From Actinomycetota bacterium (GTDB lineage: Bacteria; Actinomycetota; Acidimicrobiia; Acidimicrobiales; CADCSY01), in assembly GCA_004366205.1 (NCBI GenBank), contig ML178741.1:2579-48371 (forward strand): a stretch of DNA of 45,793 nt, in the 5' to 3' direction. Positions 38,363 through 45,793 of this stretch are shown here, piece after piece. A program made the translations under genes and the position numbers. Below the pieces are notes generated by a model that did not search any database, was not told the DNA's origin, and saw nothing but the letters and a program-made list of their open reading frames with translations. Within the stretch, counting starts at the first letter, position 1, and the number at the start of each line of letters is the position of its first letter.

Positions 38363-39864
38363 GACGACCACAACCGCTTGCCTGCGTCGAGCACTGCGGC
38401 GTGGGCATCGAGCCATGTCGCCCGGCGGGCGAGCGCGTCGCTCTGCTGACGGATAACGAGCTGCCCGGCCACGAAGGCGACCGGTGACGGCACCTCGGCT
38501 GCTGCGACGCGGAGCCAACGTTGAGCGACGACGGCGTCCTGGTGCTCGCCGAGCTCACCCTGCACGGCGGCCAGCGCTCCGGAGAGCCGGCGCGCTGGCT
38601 TTCCGATGACCGCTTCGATCACGTCGGCAGCGTACCGAGCCCGCTTGGCGCGTACGCGGACCCTGTGGAGCTGTTCGTCGGCGGGGTCCGGACCCAGTCG
38701 CTCCACGGCGCGCACGTAGCGGCGGTAGGGCGTTCGGGCCATCGCGGGCAGGATGTCAGCAGCCAGGGTGCGTCCTTTCCGGCTGCGCAACCGTGGATGG
38801 CGGGTGGCATCCACAAGGGACTCGAGGAGCGCCGCGTAGCGGCCGGAGTCAAGCACAACCAGCAACTGTGCGTAGGCCTCGGCGCGCTGGTCATCGACGC
38901 GGGCCAGCAGCGCCTTGCCGGCGACGTTGTCCTCCTCGGGCAACTCGGCAAGCTGGCGGGCGAGCCGTTCACGCAGGACGTCGGCGTCGCGAACGGCGCC
39001 GAGGGCGCCGGCCAGCCACCTCAGCTCGGCGGCAAGGTCCGGCGCCCAATCGCTGTCCAGCAGGGGCTGGAACGTCCGCAGGGTGGATCGCAGCCGGCGG
39101 GTCGCCACCCGGGCCTGGTGCACCGCCTCGACGCTGCCGTCGATGCGGATGAGCGGGTCGTGCTCAGCGAGGCGGAGGACGGCTGCGGCCAGCACGGCCC
39201 GCAGCAGGCGGCCCGTCGTGGACTCGGCGTCGGCTGTGACAGGCACCAGATCGGGCGCCTCCAGCGCGTGCGGACCGAGGGCCCGCATCACCTTCGGCAC
39301 CGGGTCCGGGTCGCCGGCCCCGGCCGAGCGCAGGCGCTCGGCGACCCGTCGCAGCAGCCGCCGGTCATCGATGCGGGCCTTCGCCTCGACCTCGCGGAAC
39401 CGGGCCGCCACGTGGGTTCCGTCCATGATCGAGACCTCGTCGTCGTTGACCTCGGCGACCGTCCGGCCGTCCGCGTCGTGGAGCTCGGTCGCGTGGCGGA
39501 TCGTCACGAGGTGGGCGACGGGTACGAGCGGCGCGGTCCGGGCATAGACGCGGACCAACCCGGCCACCTCGGCGGGAACGGCGGCGCCCGAACCTGGCTG
39601 GCCGAGCCCAGACCACTCGAGCACCCCGGCGCGCGACAGCCGACCCCGGGCCTTGACCGTCCAGACCTCCCCGTTGCCGGCCCGGTGCCGCAAGGTGACC
39701 CCGGCCCGGGCGAGGCGGAGGTCGGGCGTGTCGTAATAGGTCCACTCGAGCCGTTGCTGCACCGGCGGTGCGGCCACGACACCGTCGCCCGCACCTGCGA
39801 GTTCGGGCAGCTCAAAACCCGGCCAGACCGCGAACGTCAGCGCGTGCTCGGTCGTGTCAGCCAC
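38359..39864 (-). CDS. CYTH-CHAD domain protein (polyphosphate-associated)
   Basis: 501 residues from GTG 39864, overlapping the ppk1 stop by 8 bases. The CYTH-like tunnel domain is residues 1-200 (WTYYDTPDLRLARAGVTLRH, and the acidic strand FREVEAKARIDD). The usual N-terminal E-x-E-x-K triad is not recognisable (HALTFAVWPGF), so triphosphatase activity may be lost. The CHAD domain is residues about 215-500, with His-containing, Arg-rich helices VHQARVATRRLRSTLRTFQP and LHRVRVRAKRARYAADVIEA. CHAD domains bind polyphosphate and target proteins to polyphosphate granules. Coupling to ppk1 supports that role. Confidence 0.9.
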   Translation of the reverse strand: MADTTEHALTFAVWPGFELPELAGAGDGVVAAPPVQQRLEWTYYDTPDLRLARAGVTLRHRAGNGEVWTVKARGRLSRAGVLEWSGLGQPGSGAAVPAEVAGLVRVYARTAPLVPVAHLVTIRHATELHDADGRTVAEVNDDEVSIMDGTHVAARFREVEAKARIDDRRLLRRVAERLRSAGAGDPDPVPKVMRALGPHALEAPDLVPVTADAESTTGRLLRAVLAAAVLRLAEHDPLIRIDGSVEAVHQARVATRRLRSTLRTFQPLLDSDWAPDLAAELRWLAGALGAVRDADVLRERLARQLAELPEEDNVAGKALLARVDDQRAEAYAQLLVVLDSGRYAALLESLVDATRHPRLRSRKGRTLAADILPAMARTPYRRYVRAVERLGPDPADEQLHRVRVRAKRARYAADVIEAVIGKPARRLSGALAAVQGELGEHQDAVVAQRWLRVAAAEVPSPVAFVAGQLVIRQQSDALARRATWLDAHAAVLDAGKRLWSS

Positions 39865-41989
39865 GGACGTCGGGCTCGGGGCGGCGGGCCCGGTCGAGCG
39901 CGCGTCCCTGGAGCGTGGCGTGCGTGTCGACGCCCGCCACGGTGGGCACCTTCCGCCAGACGGTGTCGTCGAGCTCCCACGCGAGCACGTCGTCGGCCAG
40001 GTTGATGTCGAGCACCTCCTGGAGGCGCTGCTGCAGGGCGGGATCGGTGACCGGGAGCACCGCCTCGACCCGGCGGTCGAGGTTGCGGGGCATGAGGTCG
40101 GCCGACCCGATGCAGTAGAGGGGCTGGCCGGGGCCGTTGCCGTTGGCGAAGTAGAAGATCCGGGAGTGCTCGAGGTAGCGGCCCACGATCGAGCGGACCC
40201 GGATGTTCTCCGACAGGCCGGGCACCCCCGCCCGCAGGCAGCAGATGCCCCGTACGACCAGGTCGACGTCGATCCCGGCGGCGGACGCCGCGTACAACCG
40301 GTCGATCATCGCGGCGTCGGCGAGGGCGTTCATCTTCATGACGATGCGGCCCTGGCCCGGTCCTGCCGCGATCTCCCCGTCGATGAGCTCCTCGAGGCGG
40401 GGCCGCAGCGGGCCGGGCGCCACCATCAGCCGCTCAAAGCGCGTCTGGCGGGCGTAGCCCGTGAGGTAGTTGAAGAGCTGGCTGAGGTCGTCGCCGACGG
40501 CGGGATCGCAGGTGAGCACGCCCAGGTCCTCGTAGAGGCGGGCGGTGCGGGGGTTGTAGTTGCCGGTGCCGATGTGGCAGTAGCGGCGCAGGCCGTCGGC
40601 CTCCTGGCGGACGACGAGGCACGTCTTGGTGTGGGTCTTGAGCCCGACCAGGCCGTACACCACGTGCACGCCCGACTCCTCCAGCGTGCGGGCCCACGCC
40701 ACGTTGGCCAGCTCGTCCCCGCGGGCCTTCACCTCGACCAGCACCGCCACCTGCTTGCCGGCCTCGGCGGCGCCGATCAGGGCCTTCACGACCGGGCTGT
40801 CGGCCGACGTGCGGTACAGGGTCTGCTTGATCGTGAGCACCCGCGGGTCGGCAGCGGCCTGGCGGATGAAGGCCAGCACCGACGACGAGAACGAGTCGTA
40901 GGGGTGGTGGACCAGCACGTCGCCCCGGCGGATGACGGCGAACAGGTCGACGGGCTCGTCGCCGTCGGGGCCGGCGAGCGGGACGGGCGTGACCGGCGAC
41001 CAGACCTCGTCCTTCAGCTCGGGTCGGCGCAGCTCGTGGACCGCCCACAGGCCGCTCAGGTCGAGTGGCGAGCGGCTCACGAAGACGTCCTCGGGCTCGA
41101 GGTCGAGCTCGCGCACGAGCAGGGCGAGCGTGTCAGCATCCATGTCCGGGCCGATCTCGAGGCGCACCGCCCGCCGGAACCGCCGGCGCCGCAGCTCCAT
41201 CTCGACGGCCTCGAGCAGGTCCTCGGCCTCGTCCTCTTCCAGGGTCAGGTCCGCGTTGCGGGTGACCCGGAACGGGTGGTGCGCCACGATCTCCATACCC
41301 GGGAACAGCGCGCCCAGGTGCTCGGCGATCACCTGCTCGAGCGGCACGTACCGCTCGCCGTCGGGCATGACGACGAACCGGGGCAGCAGGTTGGGCACCT
41401 TGACCCGTGCGAACCGTCGCTCGCGGGTGTCGGGGTCGTCGACGGTGACGGCCAGGTTCAGCGACAGGTCCGAGATGTAGGGGAACGGGTGGCCGGGGTC
41501 GAACGCGAGCGGGGTCAGCACCGGGAAGATGTCGCTCTCGAACACGCCGACGAGGTACTTGCGGTCGTCCTCGTCGAGGTCCCGCCAGTTCGACAGGTGG
41601 ATGCCCTGCTCGGCGAGACCCGGCGCGACCTCGTCGCCGAAGATTCGGTCCTGCAGGGCGACGAGCTCGATGACCCGCTCGCGGATTGCGGCGAGCTGCT
41701 CCGCGGCGGTGAGCCCGTCGGGCGCTGTCGCTCCGAGCCCGGCGGCGAGCTGGTCCTTCAGCCCGGCCACCCGGACCTGGAAGAACTCGTCGAGGTTCTG
41801 GGTGAAGATGGCGAGGAACTTGGCGCGCTCGAGCAGCGGGACGTCAGGGTCGGCCGCCAGGTGCAGCACCCGTTCGTCGAAGTCGAGCCAGGACAGCTCC
41901 CGGTTGACGTAGCGGTCGCTGCCGGGAGCACCCGGGGTGTGGGGACCCGGGACCCTGGGCGCCCCCCGGGGGTGATCGAGGGTCGCCAT
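39857..41989 (-). CDS. ppk1: Polyphosphate kinase PPK1
   Basis: 710 residues from ATG 41989. Typical PPK1: NRELSWLDFDERVLHLAAD at the N-terminus, VLTIKQTLYRTSADSPVV, catalytic His segment GLVGLKTHTKTCLVVRQE, HIGTGNYNPRTARLYEDLG, and the second His segment EHSRIFYFANG. It makes polyphosphate from ATP reversibly. It starts 9 bases after the ROK kinase gene and overlaps the CHAD gene, so all are in one operon. Confidence 0.96.
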   Translation of the reverse strand: MATLDHPRGAPRVPGPHTPGAPGSDRYVNRELSWLDFDERVLHLAADPDVPLLERAKFLAIFTQNLDEFFQVRVAGLKDQLAAGLGATAPDGLTAAEQLAAIRERVIELVALQDRIFGDEVAPGLAEQGIHLSNWRDLDEDDRKYLVGVFESDIFPVLTPLAFDPGHPFPYISDLSLNLAVTVDDPDTRERRFARVKVPNLLPRFVVMPDGERYVPLEQVIAEHLGALFPGMEIVAHHPFRVTRNADLTLEEDEAEDLLEAVEMELRRRRFRRAVRLEIGPDMDADTLALLVRELDLEPEDVFVSRSPLDLSGLWAVHELRRPELKDEVWSPVTPVPLAGPDGDEPVDLFAVIRRGDVLVHHPYDSFSSSVLAFIRQAAADPRVLTIKQTLYRTSADSPVVKALIGAAEAGKQVAVLVEVKARGDELANVAWARTLEESGVHVVYGLVGLKTHTKTCLVVRQEADGLRRYCHIGTGNYNPRTARLYEDLGVLTCDPAVGDDLSQLFNYLTGYARQTRFERLMVAPGPLRPRLEELIDGEIAAGPGQGRIVMKMNALADAAMIDRLYAASAAGIDVDLVVRGICCLRAGVPGLSENIRVRSIVGRYLEHSRIFYFANGNGPGQPLYCIGSADLMPRNLDRRVEAVLPVTDPALQQRLQEVLDINLADDVLAWELDDTVWRKVPTVAGVDTHATLQGRALDRARRPEPDVRG

Positions 41990-41998
41990 GACCTGAGC

Positions 41999-42925
41999 CT
42001 ACTCGCCGAGGAGGAGGGCGGCACCGAGCGGGCCGGCCCGGTCGCCGAGCGCGGCGGGCACGACGCGCAGGCCCGGCGCGCCGAAGCTCCGGGAGCGGAC
42101 AGCCTGCTCCACGCGCCCGACGAAGCCGGGGCCGAGCCGGTCGGGGACGCCGCCGCCGACCACGATGAGCTCGACGTCGAGCACCGCCACGGCCCCGGCG
42201 AGGGCGATGCCCAGGGCTCGGACGGCGTCGTCGAGCAGCTCGGCGGCCAAGCGGTCGCCCTGCTCGAGGGCCCGGGCGAGCACCTTCGACTTCACCGGAC
42301 CGTCGCCGGCGAGCTCGACGAGGGCGGTCGGTTCGCCGTCGGCGTGCCGGCGGCGGGCCTCGGCCTCGATGCTCGCCCGCCCCGCGTAGGCCTCGAGGTG
42401 CCCGCGGCCGCCACAGCCGCAGAGCCGGCCGCCGTCTTCGACGATCACGTGGCCGAGCTCCCCGGCGTGGCCGTGGGCGCCGCGGCGCAGGCGATCGTCG
42501 AGCACGACGCCGGCGCCGACGCCGGTGCCGACGAACACGGCCAGTAGCTCACCGGCCCCGGCTCCGGCACCAATCCGGTGCTCGGCCAGCGCCCCGACAT
42601 TGACGTCGTTGTCGAGCTCGACCCGGCAGCCGAGGCGCTCGGCGAGCCGGTCCCGCAGTGGGACGGGCCGGTCCCAGCCCGCGAGGTTGGGGGCCGCCAG
42701 CACCATCCCGCGCTGGTGGTCGATGAGCCCCGGTGCCCCGACCCCCACACCCTCGGCGCCGCCGGCGCCCCCGAGCTCGCCGTCGACCAACGCTGCGATG
42801 GCGTCGACCACGGCGTCGGGCCCGGCGGCGGGCGTCGCGACCTTCCCGTGGCCGTCGATCTCGTCGCCGTCGAGGCGGACGCCGGTGACGTTCGTGCCGC
42901 CGAGGTCGATCCCGATGCGGATCAC
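41999..42925 (-). CDS. ROK-family sugar kinase (glucokinase-like)
   Basis: 308 residues from GTG 42925. Phosphate-binding RIGIDLGGTNVTGVRLDG, substrate region VELDNDVNVGALAEHRIG, and ELLAVFVGTGVGAGVVLD. The ROK zinc site includes GELGHVIVEDGGRLCGCGGR followed by GHLEAYAG; the third usual Cys is His here (CGCGG.GH instead of CxCGxxGC), a variant seen in other actinobacteria. It probably phosphorylates glucose or a related sugar. Placement directly before ppk1 raises the question of polyphosphate as donor, but the zinc-site class argues for an ATP-dependent enzyme. Confidence 0.88.
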   Translation of the reverse strand: MIRIGIDLGGTNVTGVRLDGDEIDGHGKVATPAAGPDAVVDAIAALVDGELGGAGGAEGVGVGAPGLIDHQRGMVLAAPNLAGWDRPVPLRDRLAERLGCRVELDNDVNVGALAEHRIGAGAGAGELLAVFVGTGVGAGVVLDDRLRRGAHGHAGELGHVIVEDGGRLCGCGGRGHLEAYAGRASIEAEARRRHADGEPTALVELAGDGPVKSKVLARALEQGDRLAAELLDDAVRALGIALAGAVAVLDVELIVVGGGVPDRLGPGFVGRVEQAVRSRSFGAPGLRVVPAALGDRAGPLGAALLLGE

Positions 42926-42941
42926 ACCCGGCCTCCGCCCG

Positions 42942-43283
42942 TCAGCGGTCCGGGACGTCGCCGCCGCGGGATCGCCCGCCCGGGTGCCAGGCGGGGTCGG
43001 GGGGCAGGTCCTCGTCGTCGGGCAGGCCCAGGTCCCACTCGAGCAGGAGGTTCTCGCGCTCGGCGTCGCGGGCCACCCGCTCACGGTTGCGCCGGAACTG
43101 CGGGTCGTGGGGGGGGAGCAGCACGAGGCGGGCCATGACCCGCTGGCGGAAGTCGTCGATCACCGACCGGTCGCCGAAGTCGCTGTGCACCTCCCAGTGG
43201 GGCGCCACCGGGCCGAGGTAGACGACGCGCACGTGGCCGCGCGGCGGCTCGTTCGGGTCGTGCTCGGGCGTGGTCTGCGACAT
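42942..43283 (-). CDS. Conserved-looking hypothetical protein before the ROK kinase
   Basis: 113 residues from ATG 43283, with AGGAG 8 bases upstream. It has a strand-rich start (HVRVVYLGPVAPHWEVHSDF), a basic helix (DDFRQRVMARLVLLPPHDPQ, FRRNRERVARDAERENLLLE) and an acidic Pro-rich end (WDLGLPDDEDLPPDP). No TM or signal. No family recognised. It is the first gene of the polyphosphate operon, 16 bases before the ROK gene. Confidence 0.7.
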   Translation of the reverse strand: MSQTTPEHDPNEPPRGHVRVVYLGPVAPHWEVHSDFGDRSVIDDFRQRVMARLVLLPPHDPQFRRNRERVARDAERENLLLEWDLGLPDDEDLPPDPAWHPGGRSRGGDVPDR

Positions 43284-43355
43284 CGTGGGCTCCTGGTCGG
43301 GGACCGTGCGGGGCGTGAGCCTACCGCCTCGCCCGCCCCAGCCCCCGCGCCGGCG

Positions 43356-44720
43356 CTACCCGCCGGAGGCGACGCCGCCGAGCGTCGCCTGCAGCCGCTC
43401 GGTGGCACCGTGGCGCCGGACGGTGACCTCGACCTCGTCGCCCGGCTCGCGCGCCCCGATGAGCTCGGCCACGTCGGCGGGCCCGGCGACGCGTTGCCCG
43501 TCGATGGCGACGATCAGGTCGCCCTGCTGCACGCCGGCCGCCTCGGCGCCGCTGTTGGGCACGACCTCCACCACGAAGGCGCCCTCGTCGGTCTCGCTGT
43601 GGCCGAACCGCTCCAGCACGTCGGGTCGGATCTGGTCGACGGGGGCGGTCCGCACGCCGAGGAACGCGGTGGTGCCGACGGGCGAGCGACCCACCTGCAG
43701 GTCCTCGATCAAGGGCCGCACGGCGTTGATGGCGATGGCGAACCCGATGTTCTGGGCGTCGCCGGCGGCCACTGCCGTGTTGATGCCCACCACCGCGCCG
43801 GCGGCGTCGACGAGCGGCCCCCCGGAGTTGCCGGGGTTGATGGCGGCGTCGGTCTGGATGAGGTCGTGCAGCTCGCCGATGGGCGTGTTGATCGAGCGCC
43901 GGAGCGCCGAGACGATGCCGGTGGTCACCGTCGGGTCGCCGCCGAGGTCGAGGGCGTTGCCGATGGCCACCACGTCGTCACCGACCCGCAGGGCGTCGGA
44001 GTCGCCGAGCGTGACGGTAGGCAGCCCCGAGGCGTCGCGGATGCGGACCAGGGCGAGGTCGGCGGACGGGGCGCTGCCGACCAGGTCGGCCGCCCGCTGG
44101 CTGCCGTCGGCGAGCGTCACGGTGATCGACTGGGCCCCGGCGATCACGTGGGCGTTGGTCAGCACCAGCCCCTCGGGGTCGAGGATCATGCCCGAGCCCG
44201 CACCCCGGGAGGGCATGCCGAGCGCGCCCCGGGTGAACTGCTCGGTGCGGATCGCCACGACCGCCGGCTCGACGCGGGCGATGACGCCCCGGATGTCGAG
44301 CGCCTCGCCCCGCAGGGCGAAGGCCTCGCCGGCCTCGACGCGGTCGGCGCCCGTACGCAGCTCGGCACCCGCCAGGAGCAGCCCGGCGGTGAGCACGGTG
44401 GCGACGACGGCGCCGACGAGCGCGCCGAGCGCGGCGGCGCCGGCGCGCGACCCCCGCCGGGGGGAGTCGGCCGAGGGCGGGATCGTCGGGCGGCCGTAGG
44501 GGGGCTGGGGCCCGTAGGGTTGCACGAGGTGCGCGCCGGGGGCATCCGCACCGGGCCGGATGTCCGCACCGGCGCCGGGCTCGGGACCGGCGGGCCGGGG
44601 GGGCTGCCACGGTGCGGTGGTGGGCGGGGCCGAGGGGGCGGCCCAGGGCCGGCCGTCACCGGGTGGGGGCTGCGGTGGTTGCGTCGAAGTCTGCACGTGC
44701 GTCCTCTGCTGGTCGGTCAT
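43356..44720 (-). CDS. HtrA/DegP-like membrane serine protease, second locus
   Basis: 454 residues from ATG 44720 (GTG 44723 possible). A Pro-rich cytoplasmic N-terminus of about 100 residues (PPQPPPGDGRPWAAPSAPPT) precedes one TM helix (ALGALVGAVVATVLTAGLLL). Protease domain with His (GLVLTNAHVIAG), Asp (SADLALVRIRD) and Ser (AAINPGNSGGPLVDAAG). PDZ domain with GAFVVEVVPNSGAEAAGVQQ. It is closer to the standard mycobacterial HtrA/PepD layout than the copy at 20651-21889. It is divergent from the WhiB gene across 110 bases. Confidence 0.93.
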   Translation of the reverse strand: MTDQQRTHVQTSTQPPQPPPGDGRPWAAPSAPPTTAPWQPPRPAGPEPGAGADIRPGADAPGAHLVQPYGPQPPYGRPTIPPSADSPRRGSRAGAAALGALVGAVVATVLTAGLLLAGAELRTGADRVEAGEAFALRGEALDIRGVIARVEPAVVAIRTEQFTRGALGMPSRGAGSGMILDPEGLVLTNAHVIAGAQSITVTLADGSQRAADLVGSAPSADLALVRIRDASGLPTVTLGDSDALRVGDDVVAIGNALDLGGDPTVTTGIVSALRRSINTPIGELHDLIQTDAAINPGNSGGPLVDAAGAVVGINTAVAAGDAQNIGFAIAINAVRPLIEDLQVGRSPVGTTAFLGVRTAPVDQIRPDVLERFGHSETDEGAFVVEVVPNSGAEAAGVQQGDLIVAIDGQRVAGPADVAELIGAREPGDEVEVTVRRHGATERLQATLGGVASGG

Positions 44721-44788
44721 CACAACACCGTCGGCGGCAGCGACGTTCCCACGGTGCGGGGTGCGGAACCATTTTCTCGTCCGATCCG

Positions 44789-44794
44789 TATAAA
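44789..44794 (+). promoter_or_regulatory. Candidate -10 box for the WhiB gene
   Basis: TATAAA in an otherwise GC-rich 110-base divergent gap, 36 bases before the WhiB ATG. No good -35 hexamer is visible at the standard distance, so the call rests on composition and position only. Confidence 0.35.
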
Positions 44795-44830
44795 CAGGAG
44801 AGGTACGGCCGATAGACACCGCGAGGCCCC

Positions 44831-45073
44831 ATGGACACCACCTGGATGCACCACGGGAACTGCCGGGACGAGCCGCCGGCGATGTTCTTCCCCAGCGACG
44901 GCGTCGGCGTCGAGATCGCTCGCCGCCTCTGCGCGACGTGCCCCGTACGGGAACCGTGCCTGGAGTACGCGCTCGCCAACCGCATCGACCACGGTGTGTG
45001 GGGTGGCGCCTCCGAGCGTGAGCGCAGGCGCATCCTGAAGCGTCGCCGGCTCGCCGCCGCCCAGAAGGGCTGA
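44831..45073 (+). CDS. WhiB-family iron-sulfur regulator
   Basis: 80 residues from ATG 44831, with GAGG 4 bases upstream. Four cluster-binding cysteines, C11, C34, C37 and C43 (C-x22-C-x2-C-x5-C), then the turn GVWGGASERERR and a basic C-terminal helix (RILKRRRLAAAQKG). WhiB proteins carry a 4Fe-4S cluster sensitive to NO or O2 and usually act with the sigma factor. The layout is closest to short WhiB1/WhiB2-type proteins, but I do not assign a subtype. It restricts the organism to Actinobacteria or their phages. Confidence 0.94.
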   Translation: MDTTWMHHGNCRDEPPAMFFPSDGVGVEIARRLCATCPVREPCLEYALANRIDHGVWGGASERERRRILKRRRLAAAQKG

Positions 45074-45080
45074 CCGCGCC

Positions 45081-45275
45081 TCAGGCCTCGTCGCGGGGCG
45101 TGGAGCGGGTGGGCTCGTCGAGCTCGAGCTCCTCCTGCTGACCCCGCTTGAACTCCTTCTGCGCCTGGCCCAGCGAACGCGCCAGCTGCGGCAGCTTCGC
45201 GCCGCCGAAGATCAAGAGGATGATCACGAGGATGATCAGCAGCTCACCCGCGCCCGGGGGTGTGATGGCGAACAT
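45081..45275 (-). CDS. tatA: Twin-arginine translocase subunit TatA/E
   Basis: 64 residues from ATG 45275. One TM helix (ELLIILVIILLIFGGAKLPQ) followed by the amphipathic helix LARSLGQAQKEFKRGQQEE and an acidic tail: the standard TatA hinge FGG.KLP is present. It oligomerises into the protein-conducting part of the Tat system, which the PhoX-like protein in this window would need. It converges on the WhiB gene with a 7-base gap. TatB and TatC are not in the window. Confidence 0.93.
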   Translation of the reverse strand: MFAITPPGAGELLIILVIILLIFGGAKLPQLARSLGQAQKEFKRGQQEELELDEPTRSTPRDEA

Positions 45276-45343
45276 GGCTCCAGCGTACCTTGCATCGGGC
45301 GGTCCAGCCATGGCGCGGCGGCGGGACGTGGCAACCTGCGGCG

Positions 45344-45793
45344 GTGCTGGAGGTGGTGCTGAACGTGAGCGAGGGGCGGCGGCGGCCGGTCCTTGACACC
45401 CTGGCAGCCGCCGCCGGTCCGGGGCTGCTCGACGTGCACTCCGATCCGCACCATCACCGATCGGTGTTGACGGTGGTGGGTGAGGACGCCGCCCGGGCCG
45501 TGGCCCGCGCCGCGGTGGCGGCGGTCGACCTGCGCCGCCACGCCGGCGTGCATCCTCGGCTGGGAGCGCTGGACGTGGCACCGTTCGTGCCGCTCGGCGA
45601 CCAGACCCTCGCCGAGGCGGCCGCCGCCCGCGACCGCTTCGCCCGCTGGCTCGGGGCCGAGCTGCGGGTACCGGCGTTCCTCTACGGGCCCGAGCGCACC
45701 CTGCCCGACGTGCGCCGCGCGGCGTTCCGGGAGCTCGTACCCGACGCCGGCCCCCTCCGCCCCCACCCGCCCGCGGGCGCCTGCGCCGTGGGC
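45344..45793 (+). CDS. Glutamate formimidoyltransferase-family protein, N-terminal part (cut by window edge)
   Basis: 150 codons from GTG 45344 to the window edge. The N-terminal formiminotransferase subdomain is recognisable: VVLNVSEGRRRPVLDTL, LLDVHSDPHHHRSVLTVVG, and DLRRHAGVHPRLGALDVAPF. In complete enzymes this domain binds folate and transfers a formimino group from formimino-glutamate in histidine breakdown; some actinobacterial single-domain members have unknown substrates. The start is 68 bases from the divergent tatA start. Confidence 0.85.
   Translation, partial: MLEVVLNVSEGRRRPVLDTLAAAAGPGLLDVHSDPHHHRSVLTVVGEDAARAVARAAVAAVDLRRHAGVHPRLGALDVAPFVPLGDQTLAEAAAARDRFARWLGAELRVPAFLYGPERTLPDVRRAAFRELVPDAGPLRPHPPAGACAVG

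Noticed and set aside
39854-42547. Long plus-strand open frame opposite PPK1 and the CHAD gene
   Set aside because: Antisense shadow; PPK1 catalytic motifs are all on the minus strand.
41999-42925. ROK kinase as a dedicated polyphosphate glucokinase
   Set aside because: It has the CGCGG zinc-site region and 308-residue length of ordinary ROK glucokinases, whereas polyphosphate glucokinases are shorter and lack that site. Kept only as a question because of the neighbouring ppk1.
42525-45038. Plus-strand open frame over the ROK, HtrA and WhiB region
   Set aside because: Shadow of three recognised genes; low-complexity Ser/Thr/Pro/Ala composition.

Overview
The window is GC-rich chromosomal DNA from an actinobacterium. 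A WhiB regulator, a SenX3/RegX3-type two-component pair, a UPF0182 membrane protein, an F420-associated zinc metalloprotease (DUF2342 type), a DivIVA coiled-coil protein, many GTG/TTG starts and probable leaderless starts all point that way. The gene order does not match Streptomyces or Mycobacterium that I can recall. An Acidimicrobiia-like lineage is my best inference, but no rRNA is present to confirm it.

Left end (1-4745) is accessory DNA. It holds the last 50 codons of an IS5-type transposase, then a tightly coupled cassette: a DUF6308-like protein, an AAA ATPase, a second DUF6308-like protein and a short frame-disturbed gene. Each junction is a 4-base GTGA stop/start overlap. A complete IS481-type element (3029-4730) follows, with 15-bp target duplications and reiterated 17-bp end motifs. 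This block abuts the 3' side of an initiator tRNA-Met gene (4829-4905, minus).

4993-15636: a coiled-coil protein and a nucleotidyltransferase remnant on the plus strand, facing a five-gene minus-strand operon: large sensor histidine kinase, FecR-like membrane protein, single-domain response regulator, DivIVA-domain protein with a phage MuF-like cysteine tail, and UPF0182. The operon ends at a strong GC hairpin.

15801-26296: housekeeping and envelope genes. These are a PDZ/Lon-type protease, a two-TM protein, a TetR regulator, a HEAT-repeat protein, moaE-small TM protein-mreB, an HtrA-type protease, an SDR epimerase, the zinc metalloprotease, an MFS transporter and an acidic hypothetical protein. 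Several divergent pairs have start codons that overlap or nearly touch.

26297-37896: a phosphate island. pstS-pstC-pstA-pstB-phoU-phoU-surE-senX3-regX3 run on one strand. An ArsC-type arsenate reductase is divergent from pstS across a three-unit PHO box. A Tat-exported, LPXTG-anchored PhoX-like phosphatase has a four-unit PHO box upstream. A HAD phosphatase follows.

37829-43283: a polyphosphate operon (small conserved protein-ROK kinase-PPK1-CYTH/CHAD protein-NUDIX hydrolase). With the preceding island it forms one phosphate uptake, sensing, scavenging and storage neighbourhood.

43356-45793: a second HtrA-type protease divergent from a WhiB gene, a TatA/E protein, and the start of a formimidoyltransferase-family gene cut by the window edge.
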